Shown: positions 13,391 through 20,473 of the stretch, piece after piece
How the letters are laid out: every line of letters starts with the position of its first letter
How positions within the stretch are numbered: position 1 is the first letter of the stretch
Assembly (NCBI GenBank): GCA_937907645.1
Contig: CALCWV010000031.1
Span: 1 to 22,093, forward strand
Length of the DNA: 22,093 bases
Source of the DNA: an uncultured Clostridia bacterium
GTDB lineage: Bacteria > Bacillota > Clostridia > Christensenellales > UBA1242
Reading direction: 5' to 3'
The notes under the pieces: generated by a model
Database searches by the model: none
Seen by the model: only the letters and a program-made list of their open reading frames with translations
What the model was told of the DNA's origin: nothing
Made by a program: the position numbers and the translations under genes

Positions 13391-14536
13391 ATGATTTATT
13401 TAGATAACAGCGCTTCAACATTAATCAAACCTAAGGAAGTTCAGCAAATGGTCAATCTTGCTCTAACAAAGTACTCTTCAAATCCAGGAAGAAGTGGTCA
13501 CAAAGCAAGCTTAATCACTGCAAATCAAGTGGAATATATTAGAGAAAAAACAGCAGAAATGATGGGCTCTACTCACTTTGAAAGAGTGATTTTCACTGAA
13601 AACTGCTCTGATGCATTAAATCTTGCGATATTAGGTTCAGCTAAGCAAAATGGACATGTCGTTTGTACAGAAAATGAACATAACTCCGTGCTTAGACCTC
13701 TTGAACATCTAAAGAAAACAGGCGTAATTGACTACACTGTTGCAAGGCAGTCTAACTCTCTTGGAATAACAGTTGAGGATATAAAAAAAGAAATAAAGCC
13801 AAATACTTATCTTGTTATCTGCAATCATATCTCTAATGTAAACGGCGACATTGCTGAAATAGAAAAAATTGGCAAATTCTGCAGCGAAAGAAATCTACTT
13901 TTTATGGTGGACGGGGCTCAAAGCGGCGGGCACGAAGAAATTAATATGACAAAACAACATATTGACATGTTAGCACTTGCTCCACATAAAGGATTTTATG
14001 CCTTGCAAGGCCTAGGAGTCCTGCTCTTTTCAGATAAAGTCGACATTGAACCTGTGAGATTCGGAGGAACTGGAACAAACTCCCTTGAACTTAATCAGCC
14101 GTCAATTTATCCCGAAAAACTCGAAGTTGGGACGATCCCGACGCCCGCAATTTTAGGCTTTGGAGGCGGGCTAAATTTTGTAGAAAAAAATTACAGAGAA
14201 ATTCGTGAAAAATTAGATGATTTAACAACATTTCTTCATTATGAACTAACAAAATTACCTGCAAAAATATATACAAATCCCCAAAACTCAAACGGCGTTT
14301 TATCCTTTAATTTAAATAATATACATTCAAATGAAGCGGCGTCGATCCTCGATGAAAAATATGGAATTTGCACACGCGGGGGCTATCACTGCGCACCAAA
14401 AAAGCACGAAGCCCTTGGGACATTAGACACCGGAACAGTGCGAGTTTCCTTGTCATATTTTAACACAATTAGTGATATCCAGCATCTTATAAATTCTCTA
14501 AAACACCTTATTAAAGCCGAAAAAAAATCAAGTTAA
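13391..14536 (+). CDS. Cysteine desulfurase family protein (class V aminotransferase fold)
   Basis: A PLP enzyme that releases sulfur or selenium from cysteine or selenocysteine. Length is 381 aa. H97 (TENEH) stacks on PLP, D174 (VDGAQ) contacts the pyridine nitrogen, K200 (APHKG) forms the Schiff base, and C334 (RGGYHCAP) is the catalytic cysteine in a short loop, as in type II enzymes. It resembles the EF2568-like subgroup (TIGR01977) rather than NifS/IscS, and no IscU/SufU gene lies nearby. The ATG at 13391 is chosen because the upstream in-frame ATG (13379) overlaps the GGAGG that serves it, and MIYLDNSAST matches the usual N-terminus. Confidence 0.9.
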   Translation: MIYLDNSASTLIKPKEVQQMVNLALTKYSSNPGRSGHKASLITANQVEYIREKTAEMMGSTHFERVIFTENCSDALNLAILGSAKQNGHVVCTENEHNSVLRPLEHLKKTGVIDYTVARQSNSLGITVEDIKKEIKPNTYLVICNHISNVNGDIAEIEKIGKFCSERNLLFMVDGAQSGGHEEINMTKQHIDMLALAPHKGFYALQGLGVLLFSDKVDIEPVRFGGTGTNSLELNQPSIYPEKLEVGTIPTPAILGFGGGLNFVEKNYREIREKLDDLTTFLHYELTKLPAKIYTNPQNSNGVLSFNLNNIHSNEAASILDEKYGICTRGGYHCAPKKHEALGTLDTGTVRVSLSYFNTISDIQHLINSLKHLIKAEKKSS

Positions 14537-14549
14537 TCTTGATTTTTTC
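14521..14549. terminator. Bidirectional terminator between the desulfurase and YolD genes
   Basis: A stem of about 11 bp formed by the last codons of the desulfurase gene and the bases after its stop, with the stop codon in the loop. Runs of A on the left and T on the right supply T-tracts for both convergent transcripts. Confidence 0.8.
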
Positions 14550-14578
14550 ATTAAATTATAGTTATAAAATGATTTTTT

Positions 14579-14893
14579 TCAAACAATTTCCAAACTTGAA
14601 ATGTCTTCAAATTTTATATTTGTATTAACGACAGTTATATTCCCAAGAACCTTATCAATATGAGAAACAAGCCCTTGTTTTTCTAAATACTCCCCATGGT
14701 CGAAATAGACGATTTTAATCATTTGACCTTTTTGAAGTTGCGTCATTCTTTGATTTAAAATTTCGATCTCTTCATCACTTAAATTTCTCTTTTTTACAAC
14801 GATTTTTTCCTTTTCCCTCAGAGCTTCTTCAAAGCCTTTTAATGCTGCAAATGGCATAAAAATCTTCGCTCTTTCAGCCTTCTTCTCCTGCAT
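14579..14893 (-). CDS. YolD-like protein
   Basis: 104 aa. A basic N-terminus (ERAKIFMPFAALKGFEEAL) is followed by a small beta domain with IKIVYFDHGEYLEKQGLVSHIDK, typical of the YolD family. The family is found almost always next to a UvrX/YqjW-type Y-family polymerase and is presumed to assist it; the exact role is unknown. The gene starts inside the end of the polymerase gene (20-nt overlap) with its own GGAGG, which suggests coupled translation and matched amounts. Confidence 0.85.
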   Translation of the reverse strand: MQEKKAERAKIFMPFAALKGFEEALREKEKIVVKKRNLSDEEIEILNQRMTQLQKGQMIKIVYFDHGEYLEKQGLVSHIDKVLGNITVVNTNIKFEDISSLEIV

Positions 14894-16142
14894 TATGCCC
14901 TCCTATAAGTTTATTTCTCTTCCTTTGAGTCGCTCCTTCTTGCAAACTTATTCCCCTCATGATAGCGCCCTTGCCAAACTTCTCTTTAATGCTCGACATG
15001 GCTTTCTGTTTTTTCCTTTCTTTCGCAACTTGCTCTTGACTTGTGAAAAAATCAAACTGCTCTGTTGCCTCGTCTTGAAGATCATTAAAACCTATATTTA
15101 TTTTCCTAATAGGTGTATCTTTCATCGTGATTTCATGATATAATTTTGTCATTTCTTCCTGCAAAATTGAAAAAACATTTGTCCTTAATTTTATTCTTCT
15201 TGTCGCAGATGAAGGAGGAATTGTGTCTTTTGAATAACCAATAAGAAGAGAAATTGAGCCCGTCACAAGGCCTTTGTCTACAAGTTCAAGGCTTAGATTG
15301 TCCACCATTTCTTTAACCACTAAAAGCGTCTTGTCATAGTCATAATCTTCAAATAAAATCTGTCCTTGAGAAAGAGAATGCCCTTTTGGAACATATGCTT
15401 TTATATCAGCCAGCGTTGTTGGTTCAATTCCCTTAGAGTGGTCGATTAAAATTTCAGCGTTAACACCAAATTCACGATACAAAACTTTCTCATCACAATG
15501 TGCAAGGTCGTACATATCTTCAACTCCAAACTTCTGAAGCCTTTTTGCAATTCCCCTGCCCACCTGCCAGAAATCAGTCAATGGCTTATGGTGCCAAAGT
15601 ATACGTTTGTACAAATCTGCATCTAATAATCCAACATTATCTTTGACGTGTTTTGCCGTTATATCGAGTGCAACTTTTGCAAGATAAAGGTTAGTTCCGA
15701 TTCCTGCAGTAGCAGTTATTCCAGTCTCTTTCCTAATATCATCCATTATTTTTTTTGCTAAATCTCTTGGCGATAAGTTGTATTTAAAAAGATAATGTGT
15801 GACATCCAAAAACATTTCATCAATTGAATAAGGATGAATGTCCTCTTTTGCTACGTATCTTAAATAAATAGCATAAATGTTCGTGGAATAATCAATATAT
15901 TTCTGCATTCTAGGTTTTGCAACAATGTAATCTATCCCTTTTGGAATTTCAAAAATCCTACATCTATTCTTCACGCCAAGTTGTTTGAGTGCTGGAGAAA
16001 CAGCAAGACAAATTGCACCATTGCCTCGGCTAGGATCTGCGACAACAAGTTTTGTAGTCATTGCATCTAATCCTCTTTCGGCACATTCCACGGAGGCATA
16101 AAACGATTTTAAGTCAATACACATGTAAATATGATCATCCAT
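14874..16142 (-). CDS. Y-family DNA polymerase (UvrX/DinB-like), translesion synthesis
   Basis: 422 aa. The palm metal-binding residues are present: D10 in CIDLKSFYASVE, and D108-E109 in YSIDEMFLDV. The steric-gate FYASVE motif, the helix-hairpin-helix-like segment (FWQVGRGIAKRLQKFG) and a C-terminal little-finger domain are visible. The basic tail contains an FDFFTS stretch (about residue 366) that could be a clamp-binding motif. The start at 16142 is supported by AAAGGAGG; the longer in-frame start at 16163 lies before it. It forms a two-gene unit with YolD. No LexA box of the GAACnnnnGTTC type was seen near the promoter. In Bacillus, such pairs are often on mobile elements; here the flanks are housekeeping genes. 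Confidence 0.92.
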   Translation of the reverse strand: MDDHIYMCIDLKSFYASVECAERGLDAMTTKLVVADPSRGNGAICLAVSPALKQLGVKNRCRIFEIPKGIDYIVAKPRMQKYIDYSTNIYAIYLRYVAKEDIHPYSIDEMFLDVTHYLFKYNLSPRDLAKKIMDDIRKETGITATAGIGTNLYLAKVALDITAKHVKDNVGLLDADLYKRILWHHKPLTDFWQVGRGIAKRLQKFGVEDMYDLAHCDEKVLYREFGVNAEILIDHSKGIEPTTLADIKAYVPKGHSLSQGQILFEDYDYDKTLLVVKEMVDNLSLELVDKGLVTGSISLLIGYSKDTIPPSSATRRIKLRTNVFSILQEEMTKLYHEITMKDTPIRKINIGFNDLQDEATEQFDFFTSQEQVAKERKKQKAMSSIKEKFGKGAIMRGISLQEGATQRKRNKLIGGHNAGEEG

Positions 16143-16167
16143 TTTAACCTCCTTTCTTCTCATATAA

Positions 16168-16176
16168 ATTTTAACA
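16168..16176 (-). promoter_or_regulatory. Extended -10 promoter of the polymerase-YolD unit
   Basis: TGT-TAAAAT on the minus strand, directly after the T-tract of the preceding terminator. The -35 region is T-rich and poor, so the extended -10 would carry recognition. The same TGTTAAAAT occurs before ywlE. Confidence 0.5.
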
Positions 16177-16183
16177 TAATAAT

Positions 16184-16209
16184 AAAAAAAATCCTACATA
16201 AATAGGATT
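16184..16209 (-). terminator. Intrinsic terminator of dnaG-rpoD-zinc ribbon operon
   Basis: A perfect 7-bp stem (16190-16196 with 16203-16209) and a 6-nt loop, followed on the minus strand by a run of T. It lies about 17 nt after the stop of the zinc-ribbon gene. Confidence 0.85.
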
Positions 16210-16226
16210 ATTTTTTTTGATTTTTT

Positions 16227-16925
16227 TTAATCGTTGTAAATTATTCTTCTGCAATTTTCACAAACAAGAATTCCTTCCTTTTTGAGCTTCGAAATTGAAG
16301 ACGCAGGAACTTCCATGTGACATCCTCCACAGCACTTATCATTTAAAGAAACAAATACAGGAAAAATTCTGTCATGGCGACGCTTGTTGTATTCTTCTAA
16401 AAGTTTTGGGTCAACTTCATTTGCAAGTTTCTTAAGTTCACTTTGCAATTCTTGAATCTTTGGAGTCATGGCAGCAACTTCTTTATCATAAGCTTCCTTG
16501 CATTCCTTGTATTTTTCTCCAGCGTTCTTGTAATTCACCTTTGTCTTGTTAAAATCAGAAAGAACTGCATTTGCAAGCTCTGCAAGTTTTGTTGCTTTCT
16601 TGTCCAAAATTGCTAGATTTTGCATCAGTTTTTCTCTTAAAGCGAGTGATGAATCTATTTGCTCAGCTGACATTTTCTCAACGTCTTGAGCAAGGATTTC
16701 TTTGATTTTTAACTTATTTTGATCAGCAATTCTAAATAAATCTTGAATTTCCTTTGCAATTTGAGCCGCCTGTTCTTCTAATTTTGCAGACTTCACTTGA
16801 GAATCTCTTGCAATAGAAGAAAGCTGTGCGCACTTTTGCTTGTTAACACTTTGACTGAGTTGTCTTTCTATTTGAAACAACTTGCTATCAACTCTTTGAT
16901 ATTCAACTATTTTCTTAATATCCAT
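16227..16925 (-). CDS. Coiled-coil protein with C-terminal C4 zinc ribbon
   Basis: 232 aa. Residues of about 5-175 are an almost continuous charged coiled coil. The C-terminus carries two CxxC pairs (CCGGCHMEV and CENC) forming a zinc ribbon. This matches the C4-type zinc ribbon family (zf-RING_7, like Chlamydia CT398), whose biochemical role is not settled; the structure suggests nucleic-acid or protein scaffolding. It follows rpoD by 15 nt and is the last gene of the operon. An AGGA sits about 10 nt before the ATG. Confidence 0.88.
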   Translation of the reverse strand: MDIKKIVEYQRVDSKLFQIERQLSQSVNKQKCAQLSSIARDSQVKSAKLEEQAAQIAKEIQDLFRIADQNKLKIKEILAQDVEKMSAEQIDSSLALREKLMQNLAILDKKATKLAELANAVLSDFNKTKVNYKNAGEKYKECKEAYDKEVAAMTPKIQELQSELKKLANEVDPKLLEEYNKRRHDRIFPVFVSLNDKCCGGCHMEVPASSISKLKKEGILVCENCRRIIYND

Positions 16926-16940
16926 TTCTGTATTTTCCTT

Positions 16941-17996
16941 TTAATCTATAAAATCAACTAAACGTTTGCTTCTGTTTGGGTGTTTTAATTTTCTTAAAGC
17001 CTTGGCTTCGATTTGTCTAATTCTTTCACGAGTAACTCTAAACTCTTTTCCGACTTCTTCCAAAGTCTTTGGTCTTCCGTCGTTAAGACCATATCTCTGG
17101 CGAATAACCTCTTGTTCACGAGGTGTCAATGTATCAATAACAGCAAGAAGTTGTTCTCTCAGCATTGTTTGTGCAGTATAATCTAATGGTGACTTTGCAT
17201 TGTCATCTTCAATAAAGTCTGCCATCTTGCTATCATCTTCTTCCCCGACAGGTGTCTCCAATGATACAGGATCTTGAGCTATTTTTTGAATTTCTACAAC
17301 TTTTGATTCTGGAAGTCCCATTGCATCGGCAATTTCAGCAATGCTTGGCTCTCTGCACAGCTTTTGTGTTAACTGACGGCTAACTCTTCCGAATTTATTG
17401 ATTGTTTCAACCATATGAACTGGAATACGAATTGTTCTTGACTGATCCGCAATCGCTCTGGTAATAGCTTGCTTAATCCACCAAGTTGCATATGTAGAAA
17501 ATTTATATCCTTTGGAATAATCGAACTTCTCAACAGCTTTTAATAATCCTAAATTCCCTTCTTGAATAAGGTCAAGGAAGGAAAGAGGTGTTTTTGAAAC
17601 CCATTTTTTAGCTACGCTTACAACAAGTCTTAAGTTAGACTCACAGAATTTAGCTTTTGCGTACTCATCACCTTCATAAATTCTCTTTGCGAGTTCTGTT
17701 TCTTCTTCAGATGTCAAAAGAGGAACTTTCCCTATGTCCTTAAGATACATTTTTACGGGGTCATCGCTGACGCTTGAAACAATCTGTCCAAAATCTTCTT
17801 TCGAAATATCTTCCTCGGCAGACTTTATGATCTTGATTCCTCTTTGTTCCATTTGATCTAAGAAATACTTAATATCGTCAACTGAAACTTCATATTTAAA
17901 TAGCCTTCCATAAACATCATCTTCGTTTATAGAGCCTTTCTTTTGAGCCATTTCGATAATTCTTTTAAGCTCAACTTCTTTTTTTACATCAGCCAT
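16941..17996 (-). CDS. rpoD: RNA polymerase primary sigma factor (RpoD/SigA)
   Basis: 351 aa. A shortened region 1.1 (1-60), region 1.2 (DDPVKMYLKDIGKVPLLT, 79-95), region 2 (about 120-195) with the -10 melting and recognition segment YATWWIKQAITRAIADQ, region 3, and region 4 (TPREQEVIRQRYGL to RERIRQIEAKALRKLKHP) that reads the -35. One part of region 2 is unusual: WVSKTPLSFLDLI (132-144) replaces the common YVGRGMLFLDLI, with one extra residue and no RG. The promoters in this window are ordinary, so function seems normal. The ATG lies inside the last codons of dnaG (8-nt overlap), with GGAGG upstream. Confidence 0.97.
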   Translation of the reverse strand: MADVKKEVELKRIIEMAQKKGSINEDDVYGRLFKYEVSVDDIKYFLDQMEQRGIKIIKSAEEDISKEDFGQIVSSVSDDPVKMYLKDIGKVPLLTSEEETELAKRIYEGDEYAKAKFCESNLRLVVSVAKKWVSKTPLSFLDLIQEGNLGLLKAVEKFDYSKGYKFSTYATWWIKQAITRAIADQSRTIRIPVHMVETINKFGRVSRQLTQKLCREPSIAEIADAMGLPESKVVEIQKIAQDPVSLETPVGEEDDSKMADFIEDDNAKSPLDYTAQTMLREQLLAVIDTLTPREQEVIRQRYGLNDGRPKTLEEVGKEFRVTRERIRQIEAKALRKLKHPNRSKRLVDFID

Positions 17997-19758
17997 AAAA
18001 ATCCTCCAAGTTTTTTTCTTTTATTTTCTTCATAATGCTTTGAAGATCCATCATTATTTTCTTTCTTTCCTCTGAATCTCTGCATTCCGTGAATTTCTTA
18101 GATATTTGCTGTTGTCTTTCCTTCAAAATCTCTTCAGCGATGTTCCAAACGCACTCATTAAAGTATCTTTCTTCAATTCCATTAAATTCATCGAAATTGA
18201 AATAGATTAAATCCTGCAAGAAAACATCATTATCAACATCATATTCGTCATATAATGCTGAAATCTTTTTATCGGATGAAACAATATCCACGTATTTTTT
18301 TCTTCTAGGCAATAACGCACTATAATTTAGTTTTGAGTTAACATAATCTTTTTTATGTAAAATTGATGCAAGAATAAATTTTTCAGCCTTAATATTTCCA
18401 TTTTCCCTAACAACTACTGGCTCTTCTTTCTTTTCAGAAGATTTAGTTGAAGTTTCTTTGTTAGAATTTAAATCTCTTCTTAAAACATCAACTGGAATAT
18501 TTGTAAGATCTCTTAGCTTGTCCAAATAAGGCTCTTGCTCGGAAGCTGACCCTAGTTTTTTAAGATGTTCGAGCACTGCTTTCACAAACGCACCCTTTTC
18601 ATCCGGCTTAGATAAGTCATACTTTGCCTTTTCAACTTTAATAAGATAATCCATTACAGGCACAGCACTATTAATATACTCCTCTAACTTCGATTTTCCT
18701 TCTTGTTTTAAAACTTCGTCAGGATCTTTTCCCTCTGGCAAACAAGCAATTCTAATATTAAAGCCCGCATCCTTTAAAATATCTATTGAACGAAGGGTCG
18801 CTTTAACGCCTGCTCCATCTCCGTCAAAACAAACAATAACGTTGTCACACATGCGCTTTAACTCTCTTGCATGATTCTCAGTAAGTGCTGTTCCAAGGCA
18901 AGCAACAGTTGACTTAAATCCCGCTCTATGCATCGCAATAACGTCAATCTGTCCTTCAACTAAAATAATGTTATTGAGGCCATTGGCCTGCTTTAATTTC
19001 TTGAGCAAATGAATTCCAAAAACAACTTTATTCTTTTGAAATACAGGTGTTTCGGCTGAGTTTTTATATTTTGCATAGTCTGTCTTTTCAAGTACTCTTG
19101 CACTAAAACCAATACATTCGCCAAAAGAATTAAAAATTGGAAAAATCAGTCTTCCGCCCATGACGTCATAGTATGTATTTGCTCCTTCTTTTTTTGCAAT
19201 TAGCCCCGCAAGAAGCATATCTTCATAAGAAAATCCCTTTCCTTTCAAATATGTAATTATGTCTGTCCAGGAATTACTATATCCAATTTTAAAGTCATCG
19301 AGCTCTCTCTTAGTAAAGCCCCTCATTTTAATGTAGTCTTGAGCTTTCTTTGCCGAAGGGAGATACAAGTTTGCCTCATAATGCTTATATGCACAATCAA
19401 GCACCTTCAAAACTCTGTCTTTTTCCTTTTTTTTCTTAATTACACCCTCATCAACTCCAGAAAGCTCTGGCAAGTCCATGTGACACATCTCAGCAAGGCG
19501 TTTTACTGCCTCCATAAAGTCGCAAGATTCCATTTTTTCTACAAACTTAATGACATCTCCACCCTCTTTGCATCCAAAACAGTGATAAAATCCTTCCTGA
19601 TCAACACAAAAAGATGGGGTCTTCTCACTGTGAAATGGACAACAACCCCAATATTTTCTGCCTTTTTGCTCTAATTTTACGTATCTCGAAACAACGTTGA
19701 CGATATCGGCTTTTCTTTTTAACTCTTCAAGCCAATCTGTCGAATACCCTTTTTGCAA
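17989..19758 (-). CDS. dnaG: DNA primase DnaG
   Basis: Makes RNA primers for replication. About 589 aa. The N-terminal zinc site is CPFH ... CFGC. The core has the TOPRIM motifs ILVEGQIDVIAM and CFDGDGAG. The C-terminal part is the helicase-interacting region, poorly conserved as usual. There is no ATG at the expected place. Candidate starts are TTG codons at 19770, 19764 and 19758. I chose 19758 because GAGG lies six bases before it; using 19770 would add four residues. dnaG-rpoD is the classic macromolecular synthesis operon, here without rpsU. A clear promoter was not found. Confidence 0.93.
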   Translation of the reverse strand: MQKGYSTDWLEELKRKADIVNVVSRYVKLEQKGRKYWGCCPFHSEKTPSFCVDQEGFYHCFGCKEGGDVIKFVEKMESCDFMEAVKRLAEMCHMDLPELSGVDEGVIKKKKEKDRVLKVLDCAYKHYEANLYLPSAKKAQDYIKMRGFTKRELDDFKIGYSNSWTDIITYLKGKGFSYEDMLLAGLIAKKEGANTYYDVMGGRLIFPIFNSFGECIGFSARVLEKTDYAKYKNSAETPVFQKNKVVFGIHLLKKLKQANGLNNIILVEGQIDVIAMHRAGFKSTVACLGTALTENHARELKRMCDNVIVCFDGDGAGVKATLRSIDILKDAGFNIRIACLPEGKDPDEVLKQEGKSKLEEYINSAVPVMDYLIKVEKAKYDLSKPDEKGAFVKAVLEHLKKLGSASEQEPYLDKLRDLTNIPVDVLRRDLNSNKETSTKSSEKKEEPVVVRENGNIKAEKFILASILHKKDYVNSKLNYSALLPRRKKYVDIVSSDKKISALYDEYDVDNDVFLQDLIYFNFDEFNGIEERYFNECVWNIAEEILKERQQQISKKFTECRDSEERKKIMMDLQSIMKKIKEKNLEDFYG

Positions 19759-19839
19759 TTGCAACCTCAAAAATAGTGTCTTATAATCTTTATATACTAC
19801 TACGTTTTCACAATTCCTTTTTATTTTTAAAATTTTTTT

Positions 19840-19871
19840 AAAAAAAACGACAATATTTCATAATATTGCCG
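19840..19871 (-). terminator. Intrinsic terminator of hpf
   Basis: A 10-bp stem with one G-T pair (19848-19857 with 19862-19871) and a 4-nt loop, followed by eight T on the minus strand. It lies 26 nt after the hpf stop. Confidence 0.87.
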
Positions 19872-19897
19872 CTTTTATTGTTTAAAATCATTATTTT

Positions 19898-20419
19898 TTA
19901 GAAATTTACTTCAATTAGACCTAATTTTCCGTCCTTTCTCGTATAGAGAACATTAACTTTCCCTGTTTCTGCATTCAAGAAGATATAGAAATCATGGTCT
20001 AATCTTTCAAGAGCTTCTTTTGCATCCTCTGTTGTCATTGGATCAAGTTCAAAAGATTTCTTTTTGAAAATATCAGCTAATGGGGCTGGCTTTTCTTCGA
20101 TAAATTCAAAAGCTACAGCTGGAGCCTTTAATTTCTTAGGATTACTCTTTTCACTTCTTCTAACAATTTGTCTTTCAATTTTTGGAAGAGCGAGGTCAAT
20201 ATTTGAATACATATTATCCCCTTCAACTTCGCTTCTGTATAATACACCGCTGTTCATGATAGTAATTTCAAGTTTTTCCCTCTTGCCTTGCTTTGCTACT
20301 ACTACTCTTGCAATAGCACCTTTTCCAAAGTACTTGTCAAGTTTCTCAAGCTTATCAGTTAAAATATCATTAAACCTTTTGCTTGCCTTATATTTTCTTT
20401 CGATTACTTCAATTTTCAT
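19898..20419 (-). CDS. hpf: Ribosome hibernation promoting factor, long form
   Basis: 173 aa. The N-terminal domain (about 1-100; MKIEVIERKYKASKRFNDIL, then VVVAKQGKREKLEITI) binds in the decoding region of the small subunit. A linker follows, and the C-terminal domain (about 118-173; DPMTTEDAKEALERLDHDFYIFLNAETGKVNVLYTRKDG in register) mediates dimerisation of 70S ribosomes to 100S particles. This long architecture is typical of Bacillota. It has its own promoter, right behind clpC, GGGAGG before the ATG, and its own terminator, so it is monocistronic. Together with RsfS it forms a ribosome-silencing pair. Confidence 0.94.
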   Translation of the reverse strand: MKIEVIERKYKASKRFNDILTDKLEKLDKYFGKGAIARVVVAKQGKREKLEITIMNSGVLYRSEVEGDNMYSNIDLALPKIERQIVRRSEKSNPKKLKAPAVAFEFIEEKPAPLADIFKKKSFELDPMTTEDAKEALERLDHDFYIFLNAETGKVNVLYTRKDGKLGLIEVNF

Positions 20420-20438
20420 ATTTTTCCTCCCTGATTGT

Positions 20439-20466
20439 AGTATAACATCAATTTATCTTTTTTCAA
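20439..20466 (-). promoter_or_regulatory. Sigma-A promoter of hpf
   Basis: TTGAAA (20461-20466), a 16-nt spacer and TATACT (20439-20444) on the minus strand. It starts 7 nt after the clpC stop, with no terminator visible in between, so some clpC transcripts may run into hpf. The TATACTACA block is shared with the tig promoter. Confidence 0.75.
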
Positions 20467-20473
20467 AATGATT

